64,000 nt of DNA from assembly GCA_025809375.1 (NCBI GenBank), contig CP099514.1:2108001-2172000 (forward strand). The letters are read 5' to 3'. Source of the DNA: Bacillus zhangzhouensis (GTDB lineage Bacteria > Bacillota > Bacilli > Bacillales > Bacillaceae). A program made the translations under genes and the position numbers. A model generated the notes under the pieces. The model saw nothing but the letters and a program-made list of their open reading frames with translations, was not told the DNA's origin and made no database searches. Positions within the stretch are counted from its first letter, which is position 1. The number at the start of each line of letters is the position of its first letter. Below, in pieces: positions 28,857 to 37,845 of this stretch.

Positions 28857-29660
28857 TTATGCTCTTACACCAAAAAATGCTTTCAGCTTTGCAAACATTC
28901 CCCTGTTTTCTTCTTCAAAGGATTGAAGCGGAACAGATTCGCCTAGTACGCGGCGAGCAATATTGCGATATGCAATCGATACTTTGTTTTTAGCATCCAT
29001 GACAATCGGTTCACCATTGTTTGAAGCCTTAATCACATCATCATCATCTGCTACGATGCCAAGTAGATCAATCGATAAGTGATGTACCACTTCATCTACA
29101 TCCATTGAATCGCCATTTTTCGCCATGTGTGTACGAATACGGTTGACAATCAAACGAGGCGGTTCGATATCTTCTTGTTCTAACAAACCGATGATTCGGT
29201 CCGCATCTCTCACAGCTGAGATTTCAGGCGTCGTCACAACAATGGCCTTGTCTGCACCGGATACAGCATTTTTAAAGCCTTGCTCAATTCCAGCAGGGCA
29301 GTCTATGACAACATAATCAAAGTCTTGTTTCAATGATTGAATTAATTCTTTGATCTGTTCCGGCTCTACAGCCGTTTTATCACTTGTTTGAGCAGCAGGT
29401 AAAAGATACAAAAGATCCTCGAAACGCTTATCTTTTACAAGCGCTTGGTGAATTTTGCATCTTCCTTCTACTACATCGACTAAATCATAAATAATGCGGT
29501 TTTCAAGCCCCATCACGACATCCAGATTCCGAAGGCCGATGTCGGTATCAACTAGACACACTTTTTTCCCTTGAATTGCTAGTGCTGTGCCTAAGTTTGC
29601 AGATGTTGTTGTTTTGCCAACGCCGCCTTTTCCTGAGGTAATCACAATAGCCTCGCCCAA
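28857..29660 (-). CDS. minD: Septum-site ATPase MinD
   Basis: Membrane-associated ATPase that recruits MinC and keeps division away from poles. 267 residues starting at TTG 29658-29660 (M-GEAIVITSG, the family N-terminus), with GGGAGG 9 bases ahead; the GTG six bases upstream is too close to that site and overlaps the minC stop. Deviant Walker A GKGGVGKTT, DTDIGLRNLD, and a C-terminal amphipathic membrane-targeting helix (GMFAKLKAFFG). Confidence 0.97.
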   Translation of the reverse strand: MGEAIVITSGKGGVGKTTTSANLGTALAIQGKKVCLVDTDIGLRNLDVVMGLENRIIYDLVDVVEGRCKIHQALVKDKRFEDLLYLLPAAQTSDKTAVEPEQIKELIQSLKQDFDYVVIDCPAGIEQGFKNAVSGADKAIVVTTPEISAVRDADRIIGLLEQEDIEPPRLIVNRIRTHMAKNGDSMDVDEVVHHLSIDLLGIVADDDDVIKASNNGEPIVMDAKNKVSIAYRNIARRVLGESVPLQSFEEENRGMFAKLKAFFGVRA

Positions 29661-29662
29661 TT

Positions 29663-30346
29663 TCACATTCCTCCCTCAAGCCTTGTCAGATTAGGTCTTA
29701 TATGAGCCAATTGCTGCAGGCGTTCAATGATCATATTGCCATCTATATCTAAATAAGCACATTCCATTTCATTTCCATCTACTTTTTGGTCTGGTGCACG
29801 GTTAAAAACTTGTGCGATGCGCAGTTGTGTTGGAATCATATGAGATGCCGCTATAACAGCCTGTTTGTTGCCATTACATCCAGCATGCGCCACACCTTTT
29901 AATGCGCCAAGCACAAAAATATTCCCCTCTGCGCGAATCGTTCCGCCAGGATTGACATCTCCTATTAATAAAAGATCTCCTTCGACATGCAGCACCTGTC
30001 CAGAGCGTACAATTTTTGCTACAGAAGTAATTTCAGCCTCTGCTTTTAATCGTCTCGCCTCTTCAGTTGACATGACGTCACTTTCAATGGAGTGGATGAC
30101 GAGATATTCATTTTCAGACACCGCTTCAGTCAAACGCGTCTCCTGATCCTCTGTTAAATAACGAAAACCAAGCTTAATATGCACATTGACCTTATGTCCT
30201 TCTCTTCCATCCGTATATTGCTCAAGTAAAAGAACCTCTCGCAAGCCAGACAGAAGGTCATCAAACGAACAGTCATCATTTAACTGTAATGTTAATCCGT
30301 TTTTTGTACCTTTTATCGTCACATATTGCTGTTTTTGAGTTTTCAA
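29663..30346 (-). CDS. minC: Septum-site inhibitor MinC
   Basis: Inhibits FtsZ assembly at the poles with MinD. 227 residues when started at TTG 30344-30346 (M-KTQKQQYVTIKGTKNGL), which has GAGGTG six bases ahead; an upstream GTG would overlap that site. N-terminal FtsZ-binding domain and C-terminal beta-helix domain (from about 105: VRSGQVLHVEGDLLLIGDVNPGG). Ends 2 bases before the minD start. Downstream of mreBCD as in B. subtilis. Confidence 0.96.
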   Translation of the reverse strand: MKTQKQQYVTIKGTKNGLTLQLNDDCSFDDLLSGLREVLLLEQYTDGREGHKVNVHIKLGFRYLTEDQETRLTEAVSENEYLVIHSIESDVMSTEEARRLKAEAEITSVAKIVRSGQVLHVEGDLLLIGDVNPGGTIRAEGNIFVLGALKGVAHAGCNGNKQAVIAASHMIPTQLRIAQVFNRAPDQKVDGNEMECAYLDIDGNMIIERLQQLAHIRPNLTRLEGGM

Positions 30347-30400
30347 GATGCTCACCTCAACAACATACTCATTTCGCCGTAATTGGACAAAGTCCTGCTT

Positions 30401-30919
30401 TTATTCGTCGATCAGTCCTTGTTTCACATGGGTGAAAAAGAGCCTAAGCGGCACAACAAGTATGAGAGACGCAGCAGTATTTAAAAGAATCGTTGGAATA
30501 AAGCGATCAATGACATACATATTAAACGGCATAATCCCTGGTTGAATTGTCGCTTGAATACCGTATACATAAAACTCCATCACGGAAACAGCAATAATCG
30601 ACAGAAAGACGACAACTAACATATTCGTTTGCAGAACTTTAAAGGCTTTCGCTAACAAGTAGCAAAGCGCCCCAAAGCCAAACATATGAACACCAAGTAT
30701 GCCTGTATATGAAATATCATATAAAATTCCAAAGATAAATCCGTAAATCACACCATATTTTTGATTCACAAAAGCAGTCATAAATACAAGTGCGAGTAAA
30801 ATGAAATGAGGAGCTAAAATTTGATTCTCTGAAACAAATGGGAGCTTCACTAAATCGACAAAAATGCTGTCAAATACGAAGATAAACAACATGACGAAAG
30901 CAAGAAGGACACGTTTCAC
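30401..30919 (-). CDS. mreD: Rod-shape-determining protein MreD
   Basis: Membrane protein of the elongasome, 172 residues as in B. subtilis, with five or six membrane helices and the family segment YGVIYGFIFGILYDISYTGILG. GTG start within the last bases of mreC (4-base overlap), preceded by GAAGGAGG. Works with MreB and MreC to guide side-wall peptidoglycan synthesis. Confidence 0.95.
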   Translation of the reverse strand: MKRVLLAFVMLFIFVFDSIFVDLVKLPFVSENQILAPHFILLALVFMTAFVNQKYGVIYGFIFGILYDISYTGILGVHMFGFGALCYLLAKAFKVLQTNMLVVVFLSIIAVSVMEFYVYGIQATIQPGIMPFNMYVIDRFIPTILLNTAASLILVVPLRLFFTHVKQGLIDE

Positions 30920-31815
30920 GAGCCTTCCTCCTTCGCCAATTCAGATGCATCTGCTTTACTGGTGCTACGATTCACCACAATCACGCGATCTAAATTGTTA
31001 AGTTCAGCCGCTGGTTCTACGTAAATGATCTTTGTCAGACCGTAATGGTCTGGCTCGATTTCACTCACTTTACCAATCGTCAAGCCTTGCGGGAATACGC
31101 CCCCTGCTCCAGATGTTTCAACAAGATCTCCTTTTTTGACATCCCCATCTGCATCGGATTTCAAAATATTCATAGTCAGCATTTTTTTCTTGCTGTCATA
31201 ACCGTTAATGATTCCATTGAGTTCTTCTTTGCCCTTTTTCGCAAAAATTTTCGTTGAAATTCTATTATTTTGGTCAGTAGAGCTTAGCAACCTTACAGTC
31301 GAAGTGAAATTGTTGAGCTTATCACTTTCAATCTTCCCAATTAATGCACCACTCTCATTTGTGACTGCCATATCTTTCTCAACGCCTTGTCTTTTCCCTT
31401 TATCAATCATCACAAAGTTATCCCAAAGAGATGGGTTTCTTGCGATAACAGTTGATAGAATTGGCGTGTAGTCACGAATAGAGTTCACATAGCCAAGCTG
31501 CTTGCGAAGCTTTTTGTTCTCATCTTCTAGTTCTTGAAGTTTCGCCTCATATTGGGTTTGTCCATCGAGTTTTTTTCGAAGACGCTCGTTTTCATCATAG
31601 GTGTTCTTTAAATCTTGTACATTCCCATAAATACCGGCAATAAATTGTGATGGTTTATGAAAAACACCTTGAATAAAGCCTGTCGTATCCCCCACTAATT
31701 TTTCCGGCCATGAAGCACCTCTGCCGCTTTTCACTGAAAAACCAATCATGGCCACCAGTACGATGACACAGACAAGGAGCAACATTAATCTTTTATTCAT
31801 AAAAAACTGCGGCAT
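30916..31815 (-). CDS. mreC: Rod-shape-determining protein MreC
   Basis: Bitopic elongasome protein. 299 residues: membrane helix about 9-27, a coiled coil (about 65-105, NTYDENERLRKKLDG... LQELEDENKKLRKQ) and a beta-rich external domain (AVTNESGALIGKI to the end). ATG follows AAAGAGGTGTAAGAC; it starts 28 bases after mreB and overlaps mreD. Slightly longer than the B. subtilis protein at the C-terminal end. Confidence 0.96.
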   Translation of the reverse strand: MPQFFMNKRLMLLLVCVIVLVAMIGFSVKSGRGASWPEKLVGDTTGFIQGVFHKPSQFIAGIYGNVQDLKNTYDENERLRKKLDGQTQYEAKLQELEDENKKLRKQLGYVNSIRDYTPILSTVIARNPSLWDNFVMIDKGKRQGVEKDMAVTNESGALIGKIESDKLNNFTSTVRLLSSTDQNNRISTKIFAKKGKEELNGIINGYDSKKKMLTMNILKSDADGDVKKGDLVETSGAGGVFPQGLTIGKVSEIEPDHYGLTKIIYVEPAAELNNLDRVIVVNRSTSKADASELAKEEGS

Positions 31816-31843
31816 GTCTTACACCTCTTTAAATTACGACCGA

Positions 31844-32863
31844 TTATCGATTTTCTTTTGATTTTCCTTTGAACAAATGAATATGTTCTAGTGCTTTCCC
31901 TGTTCCGATTGCCACACAGTCAAGCGGGTCTTCTGCAATAATGACTGGCATTTTCGTTTCATCACTAATGACTTTGTCAAGATTACGCAGTAATGCACCG
32001 CCTCCTGTTAAAACAATTCCGCGGTCCATAATATCTGCTGCGAGCTCGGGCGGGGTTTTTTCAAGAGTCATTTTCACTGCATCGACAATTGTTTCCACCG
32101 TATCGCGAAGCGCTTTTGCGATTTCTTCTGCCGTAATAGAGATTGTTTTTGGCAGACCGGTTAAAAGGTCACGTCCGCGAATGTCCATCTCATCATGTAC
32201 ATTAGGCTGCGCAGAACCAAGTTCCATTTTTATCGCTTCTGACGTACGATCACCGATCATCAGATTATACGTTTTACGGATGTAGCTACTGATTGCATCA
32301 TCCATTTCATCCCCTGCAACACGAATTGATTGTGATGTCACAATACCGCCAAGAGAAATAATCGCTACCTCTGTTGTACCTCCGCCAATGTCCACAACCA
32401 TACTTCCTGTCGGCTCCCATACAGGCAGGTTAGCACCGATTGCCGCAGCAAATGGCTCTTCAATAGGGTATGCGTCACGTGCACCAGCTTGTCTTGTTGC
32501 ATCAATGACTGCACGCTCTTCTACCGCTGTAATACCAGATGGTACACATACCATAACATAAGGCTTACGAGCAAAAAGCCCTTTGTTTTTTAATGCTTGA
32601 TTAATGTAATATTTCATCATTGTTGCTGTCGTCTCGTAATCTGCAATGACTCCGTCTTTCATTGGACGTAATGCCACAACATTACCAGGTGTACGCCCAA
32701 TCATGTTTCTAGCATCATTTCCGACCGCCACTATAGACTTCGTATCAGTTTCCAAAGCTACGACCGAAGGTTCTCTCACAACAATGCCTTTTCCTTTAAT
32801 AAAAACAAGCGTATTCGCTGTTCCAAGATCTATTCCAAGGTCTTTTGTACCAATTCCAAACAT
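31844..32863 (-). CDS. mreB: Actin-like rod-shape protein MreB
   Basis: Cytoskeletal ATPase that organises side-wall growth. 339 residues. Actin-family phosphate loops [12 protein letters not shown] and [15 protein letters not shown], adenosine-binding [10 protein letters not shown]. First gene of mreBCD-minCD. A ribosome binding site AAAGGAAG precedes the ATG. Bacillus has two paralogs (Mbl, MreBH); the location next to mreC identifies this as MreB. Confidence 0.98.
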   Translation of the reverse strand: MFGIGTKDLGIDLGTANTLVFIKGKGIVVREPSVVALETDTKSIVAVGNDARNMIGRTPGNVVALRPMKDGVIADYETTATMMKYYINQALKNKGLFARKPYVMVCVPSGITAVEERAVIDATRQAGARDAYPIEEPFAAAIGANLPVWEPTGSMVVDIGGGTTEVAIISLGGIVTSQSIRVAGDEMDDAISSYIRKTYNLMIGDRTSEAIKMELGSAQPNVHDEMDIRGRDLLTGLPKTISITAEEIAKALRDTVETIVDAVKMTLEKTPPELAADIMDRGIVLTGGGALLRNLDKVISDETKMPVIIAEDPLDCVAIGTGKALEHIHLFKGKSKENR

Positions 32864-32953
32864 ATGTATGTATCTTCCTTTCTTAAACCAAAATTCCCTT
32901 TAGGGAAAAACTCATAAACTCTATTATATCGTAAAACATTGAAAAAAAAAGTG

Positions 32954-33643
32954 TTACAAATACCCTTTTTCCTTCAAACTCACAAATTTTTGATCACCTA
33001 TGACAAGATGATCAAGCAGCTGTATTCCAATCAGCTGTCCACATTCAAAAAGCCGCTGTGTGACTTCAATATCTTCCCTGCTGGGCGTCGGATCTCCAGA
33101 TGGATGGTTGTGCACACATATAAATGAAGCAGCGGACCGTTTAAATGCCTCTTTGAAAATTTCACGCGGGTGAACGATGGATGAGTTCAAACTTCCAATA
33201 AACACTGTATGTTTATGAAGAACTTGATTTTTTGTATTGAGATAAAGACAAACGAAATTCTCCTGTTGTAAAAACCTCATATCTTCCATCACAAAGTTTG
33301 CCCCATCCTCTGGTGTGCGGATCACATAGCGGTTGTCCGTCGTTTGATGGTGTAATCTAGTGCCGAGTTCTAAAGCAGCTAAAAGAGAGACCGCTTTCGC
33401 CTTTCCAACTCCTCGAATCTTCGACATTTCTTCAATTGAGGCCTCTCTTACAGAGCGAAGACCGCCAAATGTTTGCAGAAGTCTTGCGGAAATTTGGAGG
33501 ACTGATTCTTTTTTTGTGCCTGTCCTTAAAAGAATCGCAACAAGTTCATGGTTTGACATACTGCCGGGACCATATTTCATCAATCGTTCTCTCGGCTTTT
33601 CATCTTGAGGAAAATGCTTTAACAACATAGGGAAATCGTTCAT
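32954..33643 (-). CDS. radC: RadC-family JAB/MPN protein (YsxA)
   Basis: 229 residues. N-terminal helix-hairpin-helix (IRGVGKAKAVSLLAALELG) and a C-terminal JAB domain with the metal motif VHNHPSGDPTPSREDI. Named RadC but no longer regarded as a proven repair protein; function unsettled. I start at ATG 33641-33643, with AAAGGAG 8-10 bases ahead; an earlier in-frame ATG overlapping the maf stop codon lacks a ribosome binding site. Upstream of mreB and downstream of maf. Confidence 0.93.
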   Translation of the reverse strand: MNDFPMLLKHFPQDEKPRERLMKYGPGSMSNHELVAILLRTGTKKESVLQISARLLQTFGGLRSVREASIEEMSKIRGVGKAKAVSLLAALELGTRLHHQTTDNRYVIRTPEDGANFVMEDMRFLQQENFVCLYLNTKNQVLHKHTVFIGSLNSSIVHPREIFKEAFKRSAASFICVHNHPSGDPTPSREDIEVTQRLFECGQLIGIQLLDHLVIGDQKFVSLKEKGYL

Positions 33644-33675
33644 GATGCCCACTCCTTTTAGATTCCTTCCTGTCA

Positions 33676-34245
33676 TCAAAAAGGGGTGATTCCAAATGTT
33701 TCGAGCACTCTAACTGTTTTGGCAATAGGGAGACCGACAACAGAAAAATAATCACCGTCTATTTTTTGAACAAACAGTGCGCCTTTCCCTTGGATGCCAT
33801 AACTCCCCGCTTTATCAAGCGGTTCTCCCGTTTCGATATAGCGGTCTATTTCATTTTGCGTAAGTGTCCAAAACGTCACTTCTGTCTGTTCATAAAATGT
33901 TTCTTTTCTATTCTCTGACTGAATCGTGACACCCGTCAAGACTTGATGTGTCTTTCCTGACAATAATTGAAGCATTGAGGCCGCTTCTTCCTTGTCTTTT
34001 GGTTTCCCAAGACATTTGCCGTCAATTGCAACAATCGTATCTGCACCCATGATCACAGCTTCGGGATATAATGCTTGAATATCACTTGCTTTTTGTTCTG
34101 CCAACCATTGGACGTTCTCTACCGGAGAAAAGTTTCGATTTATTTCTTCTTTTAATTGACTTGCTTGAATATCGTAAGAAAACCCTGCTAGATCAAGCAA
34201 TTCTTTTCTTCTAGGTGATTGAGATGCCAGAATCAATTGGTTCAT
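33676..34245 (-). CDS. maf: Maf-family nucleotide pyrophosphatase
   Basis: 189 residues, equal to B. subtilis Maf, a protein that affects septum formation and hydrolyses certain non-canonical or canonical nucleoside triphosphates. Family start [14 protein letters not shown], catalytic Asp in [23 protein letters not shown], and [23 protein letters not shown] after GAAAGGATG. Between spoIIB and radC. Confidence 0.95.
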   Translation of the reverse strand: MNQLILASQSPRRKELLDLAGFSYDIQASQLKEEINRNFSPVENVQWLAEQKASDIQALYPEAVIMGADTIVAIDGKCLGKPKDKEEAASMLQLLSGKTHQVLTGVTIQSENRKETFYEQTEVTFWTLTQNEIDRYIETGEPLDKAGSYGIQGKGALFVQKIDGDYFSVVGLPIAKTVRVLETFGITPF

Positions 34246-34373
34246 GTTTGTTCATCCTTTCAGGGTTTAGCCTAAGAAGTAAGATACCCATTCATCCTAT
34301 CAAATGTACATCTTACCGACAATTGACGAAAATTTCGTTTTTCATGTTCCTTCATCATTATGTTGGATGCAAA

Positions 34374-34404
34374 AGAAAAAAACTAGTCATTTTTTGACTA
34401 GTTT
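34374..34404 (-). terminator. Terminator of spoIIB
   Basis: AAACTAGTCA and TGACTAGTTT form a 10-pair stem; on the minus strand seven T follow. Confidence 0.85.
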
Positions 34405-34423
34405 GGTTTCTTAAAAAAAGCTT

Positions 34424-35434
34424 TTACGTATTTAATTGATCAAGCAGTGCCTGCTGAGATTTCCACCCGTTTTCAGCAGTAGGTTCATTTAACAGCTGCA
34501 CAGCTTTTAATAAACTGTTTTTAGCTGATGCATCCATTGTTTTGGCACTTTCAAGCTCAGAGATCAGCTGCGTAACGTCCTTTTGATCCACATCATCCCC
34601 TGCAATTACCTTAGAGGATAATACAGATGCCTTTTCTATTAAACTAGTCAGCTCATCCGGTACTTGAAATGAGAGCTCCTTACCTCCCCATGCCTCAAAG
34701 TGCTGATCAATCAGCTTCTTCCCAACAGCACTTGTCATGCCCTGTTCTGTCGCCAGCCCAGCAATGACATAATAGCCATCATCCATTGAGACCTTTTTTC
34801 CCGCATACCCAGCTTCTTTTAAACTGCCAACTAATTCATCTGCTCCTTTTTCAGAGGAAAACTTTCCAGCCTGTACGACATAGGTTGAAAAACTGCCAAA
34901 GACGTTTTTTTCATCTTTATTCTCTTTTGATCCATCAGCAGTACCTGCTGGCGGCGCGTCCCCGCCCGCTTTCATCGATGATTGATTTCCGGACGTTGAA
35001 ACGCTGATATCGCCCCCTGATGGATTCGGTGTACCATCTTGGCTTAAGCTAAGTGCAAATACACCAAGGCCTGTCCCAAGAACCACCGCAAACACAATCG
35101 TTGTCATCACTCTCTTAAAAGGACCGCGGTTTTTACCAAACTTCTGTTCAAAGGAACCTTTTTTCTTTTGATAAGGTGTGACGACCTTTGGGTCAGAATG
35201 ATAAATATGATCAGCTGCATCATCCCACTGGAAATCTTCTTCTTTCGGTTTAGCCGGCTCTTCCTCGGAAGCAGCTGTCTCCTGTTCTGACTGCCTTTTC
35301 TCCTCCCAATTCGAAAACGTCACTTGATCATCCTCTTGTTGCTTTGGCGGTTGGTAGTCATCTTCATGAAGCATTTCTTCTTTGCCATTAATATTGACTT
35401 TTAACCTCTGCTTTTTTGCCTGTCTTTTTTTCAC
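34424..35434 (-). CDS. spoIIB: Stage II sporulation protein B (septal SPOR-domain protein)
   Basis: Helps dissolve septal wall during engulfment and localise SpoIIM/SpoVG-linked factors. 336 residues (B. subtilis 332). Cytoplasmic charged N-terminal part (with NWEEKRQSEQE), a membrane helix about 119-137 (RVMTTIVFAVVLGTGLGVFAL), and an external SPOR domain (YVVQAGKFSSEKGADELVGSL) that would bind denuded peptidoglycan. I start at GTG 35434 (M-KKRQAKKQ), with GGGGG 6 bases ahead; the ATG two codons upstream touches that site. Confidence 0.9.
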   Translation of the reverse strand: MKKRQAKKQRLKVNINGKEEMLHEDDYQPPKQQEDDQVTFSNWEEKRQSEQETAASEEEPAKPKEEDFQWDDAADHIYHSDPKVVTPYQKKKGSFEQKFGKNRGPFKRVMTTIVFAVVLGTGLGVFALSLSQDGTPNPSGGDISVSTSGNQSSMKAGGDAPPAGTADGSKENKDEKNVFGSFSTYVVQAGKFSSEKGADELVGSLKEAGYAGKKVSMDDGYYVIAGLATEQGMTSAVGKKLIDQHFEAWGGKELSFQVPDELTSLIEKASVLSSKVIAGDDVDQKDVTQLISELESAKTMDASAKNSLLKAVQLLNEPTAENGWKSQQALLDQLNT

Positions 35435-35572
35435 TGTCATCCCCCGCTTTCTGACATTGTTTGTAAGAAAGACCTTTTTGTCCAATGAATCAGCGCGAAT
35501 GTACCCCGTCCTTCTTTCTGTTTCACACTTTAACATAGCGGATAAAAAAAAGAACAAGACTTTTGTCGGCAG

Positions 35573-35619
35573 GAAAAAAAAGTGTTCGCCAATTTTTTCA
35601 ACCGGTCGACCCGGCGAAC
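35573..35619 (-). terminator. Terminator overlapping the end of comC
   Basis: GTTCGCC (minus strand, 35613-35619) pairs with GGCGAAC (35584-35590), with an inner CCGG-rich segment, then eight T. The comC stop codon is within the loop. Confidence 0.75.
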
Positions 35620-36329
35620 AGGGGCATGACATGAGCTCCATAAAGATACAGCCATAAAGAAAAAGAGATCGCAGGAACAAAGGGAAATGGCTCATCTAAT
35701 CGAAAAGAAAAAACCTTCGCATAGATGATTCCAGCGACGCACGAGAGGAAAAGAATGAGAAGGAATGGCTTAAAGCCAAAACAAAATGCAAGCACACCGA
35801 ACAGCTTCATATCAGCTCCGCCCATGCTGTTTGGCTTAAAACGATCTAAACTATAAAACAAGAAAAAGCAAAAAAGAAGCGAAGCCGCTCCTTCCCACCA
35901 AATAAGAAGAGGTTCAAGCGTGCGGTATATGACGAAAAGAGGGAAAAAGAAGAGAAACAGCTCGTTTGATACCCTCATATAAAGGAGATCGCTCACGACA
36001 GCAATCACAAATAAACTACAAAGAATCACAAGAAAAAGACCTTCAATCGAAGCACCAGCAATTCTATACATGAGCAAAAAAAGACTGCCTGACAGCAGCT
36101 CAACCATTGGATATAGCAAGGACAGCCGAGTGCCGCAATGTTTGCAAGTCCCCCTCAATAATGCATACGAAACTAGCGGAATCATCTCGTGCAAGGAAAG
36201 CAGCTGTTTACAGGCTGTGCAGTGAGAACGAGGAAAAAGAATAGACCGCTTAATTGGCAGCCTTTCACCAACTAGATGAAAGAACGACCCCATGGTGATG
36301 CCTGCAAGAAACACAAAAATGCCTATCAT
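35598..36329 (-). CDS. comC: Prepilin peptidase ComC
   Basis: Processes and methylates the ComG pseudopilins needed for DNA uptake. 243 residues (B. subtilis 248). Two CxxC pairs typical of type IV prepilin peptidases (HCTACKQ and CKHCGT) and eight hydrophobic segments. Catalytic Asp in AVVSDLLYM and in MGGADMKLFG, where the usual GxGD reads G-G-A-D, a form I recall from other Gram-positive enzymes. ATG start after GAAGGGG. A ComK-box match lies 70 bases upstream. Confidence 0.9.
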   Translation of the reverse strand: MIGIFVFLAGITMGSFFHLVGERLPIKRSILFPRSHCTACKQLLSLHEMIPLVSYALLRGTCKHCGTRLSLLYPMVELLSGSLFLLMYRIAGASIEGLFLVILCSLFVIAVVSDLLYMRVSNELFLFFFPLFVIYRTLEPLLIWWEGAASLLFCFFLFYSLDRFKPNSMGGADMKLFGVLAFCFGFKPFLLILFLSCVAGIIYAKVFSFRLDEPFPFVPAISFSLWLYLYGAHVMPLFAGSTG

Positions 36330-36398
36330 ATTCGTGGCCCCTTCCGATAATAAGATAGATCGGATTTTATCATGATCGTATTCATTGAGCACACAGCG

Positions 36399-36411
36399 AA
36401 AATATGATTTT
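36399..36411. promoter_or_regulatory. ComK-box half upstream of comC
   Basis: AAAA-N5-TTTT exactly (36399-36411). A partial second half (AAAATCCGATCT on the minus strand) follows after 30 bases, and a TAAAAT -10 sits at 36364-36369 without a good -35, as in ComK-activated promoters. Confidence 0.5.
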
Positions 36412-36434
36412 ACTTCCCTTCTGCACATCAAAAG

Positions 36435-36475
36435 AAAAAAACGCAAGAGGCATTGATGCCATTTGCGTTTTTTTC
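36435..36475 (-). terminator. Terminator of folC
   Basis: CGCAAATGGCAT and ATGCCTCTTGCG (minus strand) form a stem with one mismatch, bounded by an A run and a run of seven T. Begins right after the folC stop. Confidence 0.8.
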
Positions 36476-37780
36476 TTACCCGATCAAACGATTTCGTATA
36501 TGTGAAATAAAATAAAGAGAGCCTGTCACAAGGATCACCGCTGATGGATCATCCCTTTTTTTCTGAATGAACTCAAGTACTGTACGAGGATCATCATCAT
36601 ACGACTTTGCGTCTAACTGACTGCATGCATAGAGCTTTTCAGCTGATTCGGCTCTTGGAAAATTAAATGAAACAAAATGGATAGAAGAACTAAAGGCTTC
36701 AAGCTTTTGAATCATTTGCTTGTACGGCTTATCTTTTAAAGCACTAAAACATATATGCACCTGTTTACTAGAAAAATGAGCTTGTACAGTTTCAATTAGA
36801 CGGTCGATCCCTTCTTCATTATGAGCGCCGTCTAAATACACTGGAGGATGATCTTTGACTTTTTCAAATCTTCCAGCCCAAACTGCTTGCCTAATGCCCT
36901 CATATATTTGTTCTTCTGTCACACTAATATAACCTTCTTGCTCCAGCCATTCAATGAGTAAAACAGCAAGGGAAGCATTTTGCCTTTGATGCGTTCCCAT
37001 TAATCCTGTTTCAAGCTGGGGATACTGTCTCTTTGATGTGCGTAATGTGAAACGTTCACCTGTTTCCGTCGGCTGCTGCTCATCAAAGATGCAAGTTTCA
37101 TGTAAGGAAATACATTCGGCATTCTTTTCTTTTGCTGTGTTTTGAATGACAGCAAGAGCTTCAAGCTGGTGAACTGCCGTGATCATTGGAATTCCCTCTT
37201 TGATAATGCCCGCTTTTTCAGATGCAATCTGTTCAATTGTGTCACCTAATATGGACATATGATCATGACCAATTGACGTAATCGCTGTTAAAATAGGCAC
37301 AGCAATATTTGTAGAATCAAGCCTTCCTCCAAGCCCGGTTTCCAAGAGGACAAAGTCTACTTGGTGCACATGAGCAAAATAAACAAATGCACATGCCGTA
37401 ATAATTTCAAACTCTGTTGCTGGACCAAGCTCTGTACGATCTAATTCATCAACAAAAGGCTTCATCTCATTCACCAAACTCAGCCATTCTTCATCTTCTA
37501 TAGGTGCTCCGTTCACGCTGATTCTTTCATTGAACGTTAGTATAAACGGAGAGGTGAAAGTTCCGACTGAATAGCCGGCTGCCTGTAAAACAGAACGCGT
37601 AAACGCAATGGTTGATCCTTTACCATTTGTACCTGCAACATGTACTGCTTTTATGCTTTGTTCCGGATTTCCTAGTCTGTTCATCAGCCATTTCATTCGT
37701 TCAAGACCCGGTTTTACGCCAAAGGTCAATCTACTGTTTATCCACTCAATGGCTTCATGATTGGTTGTAAACAATGTCAT
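36476..37780 (-). CDS. folC: Folylpolyglutamate synthase / dihydrofolate synthase FolC
   Basis: Adds glutamate to dihydropteroate and tetrahydrofolate. 434 residues. ATP-binding GTNGKGSTIAF near residue 50, FTSPFILTFNERISVNG, TGLGGRLDSTN and DGAHNEEGI; Mur-ligase fold. The ribosome binding site before the ATG is weak (GAGAG). Follows valS by 65 bases containing the valS terminator, so it may have its own promoter. Confidence 0.95.
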   Translation of the reverse strand: MTLFTTNHEAIEWINSRLTFGVKPGLERMKWLMNRLGNPEQSIKAVHVAGTNGKGSTIAFTRSVLQAAGYSVGTFTSPFILTFNERISVNGAPIEDEEWLSLVNEMKPFVDELDRTELGPATEFEIITACAFVYFAHVHQVDFVLLETGLGGRLDSTNIAVPILTAITSIGHDHMSILGDTIEQIASEKAGIIKEGIPMITAVHQLEALAVIQNTAKEKNAECISLHETCIFDEQQPTETGERFTLRTSKRQYPQLETGLMGTHQRQNASLAVLLIEWLEQEGYISVTEEQIYEGIRQAVWAGRFEKVKDHPPVYLDGAHNEEGIDRLIETVQAHFSSKQVHICFSALKDKPYKQMIQKLEAFSSSIHFVSFNFPRAESAEKLYACSQLDAKSYDDDPRTVLEFIQKKRDDPSAVILVTGSLYFISHIRNRLIG

Positions 37781-37803
37781 CTCTCATTTCATACGAAATT
37801 TTC

Positions 37804-37840
37804 AAAAAAGACGGCTCCATTTCATTAGGAGCCGTCTTTT
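37804..37840 (-). terminator. Terminator of valS
   Basis: GACGGCTCC and GGAGCCGTC pair with a 9-base loop and are followed on the minus strand by six T, five bases after the valS stop. Confidence 0.85.
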
Positions 37841-37845
37841 CACTC

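Noticed and set aside
32954..33127. Plus-strand ORFs antisense to radC and many other genes
   Set aside because: They are antisense shadows of strongly conserved minus-strand proteins, lack ribosome binding sites and have no family resemblance.
34246..34423. Possible small gene between maf and spoIIB
   Set aside because: Short ORFs there have no ribosome binding site; the interval holds only the spoIIB terminator and maf upstream sequence.
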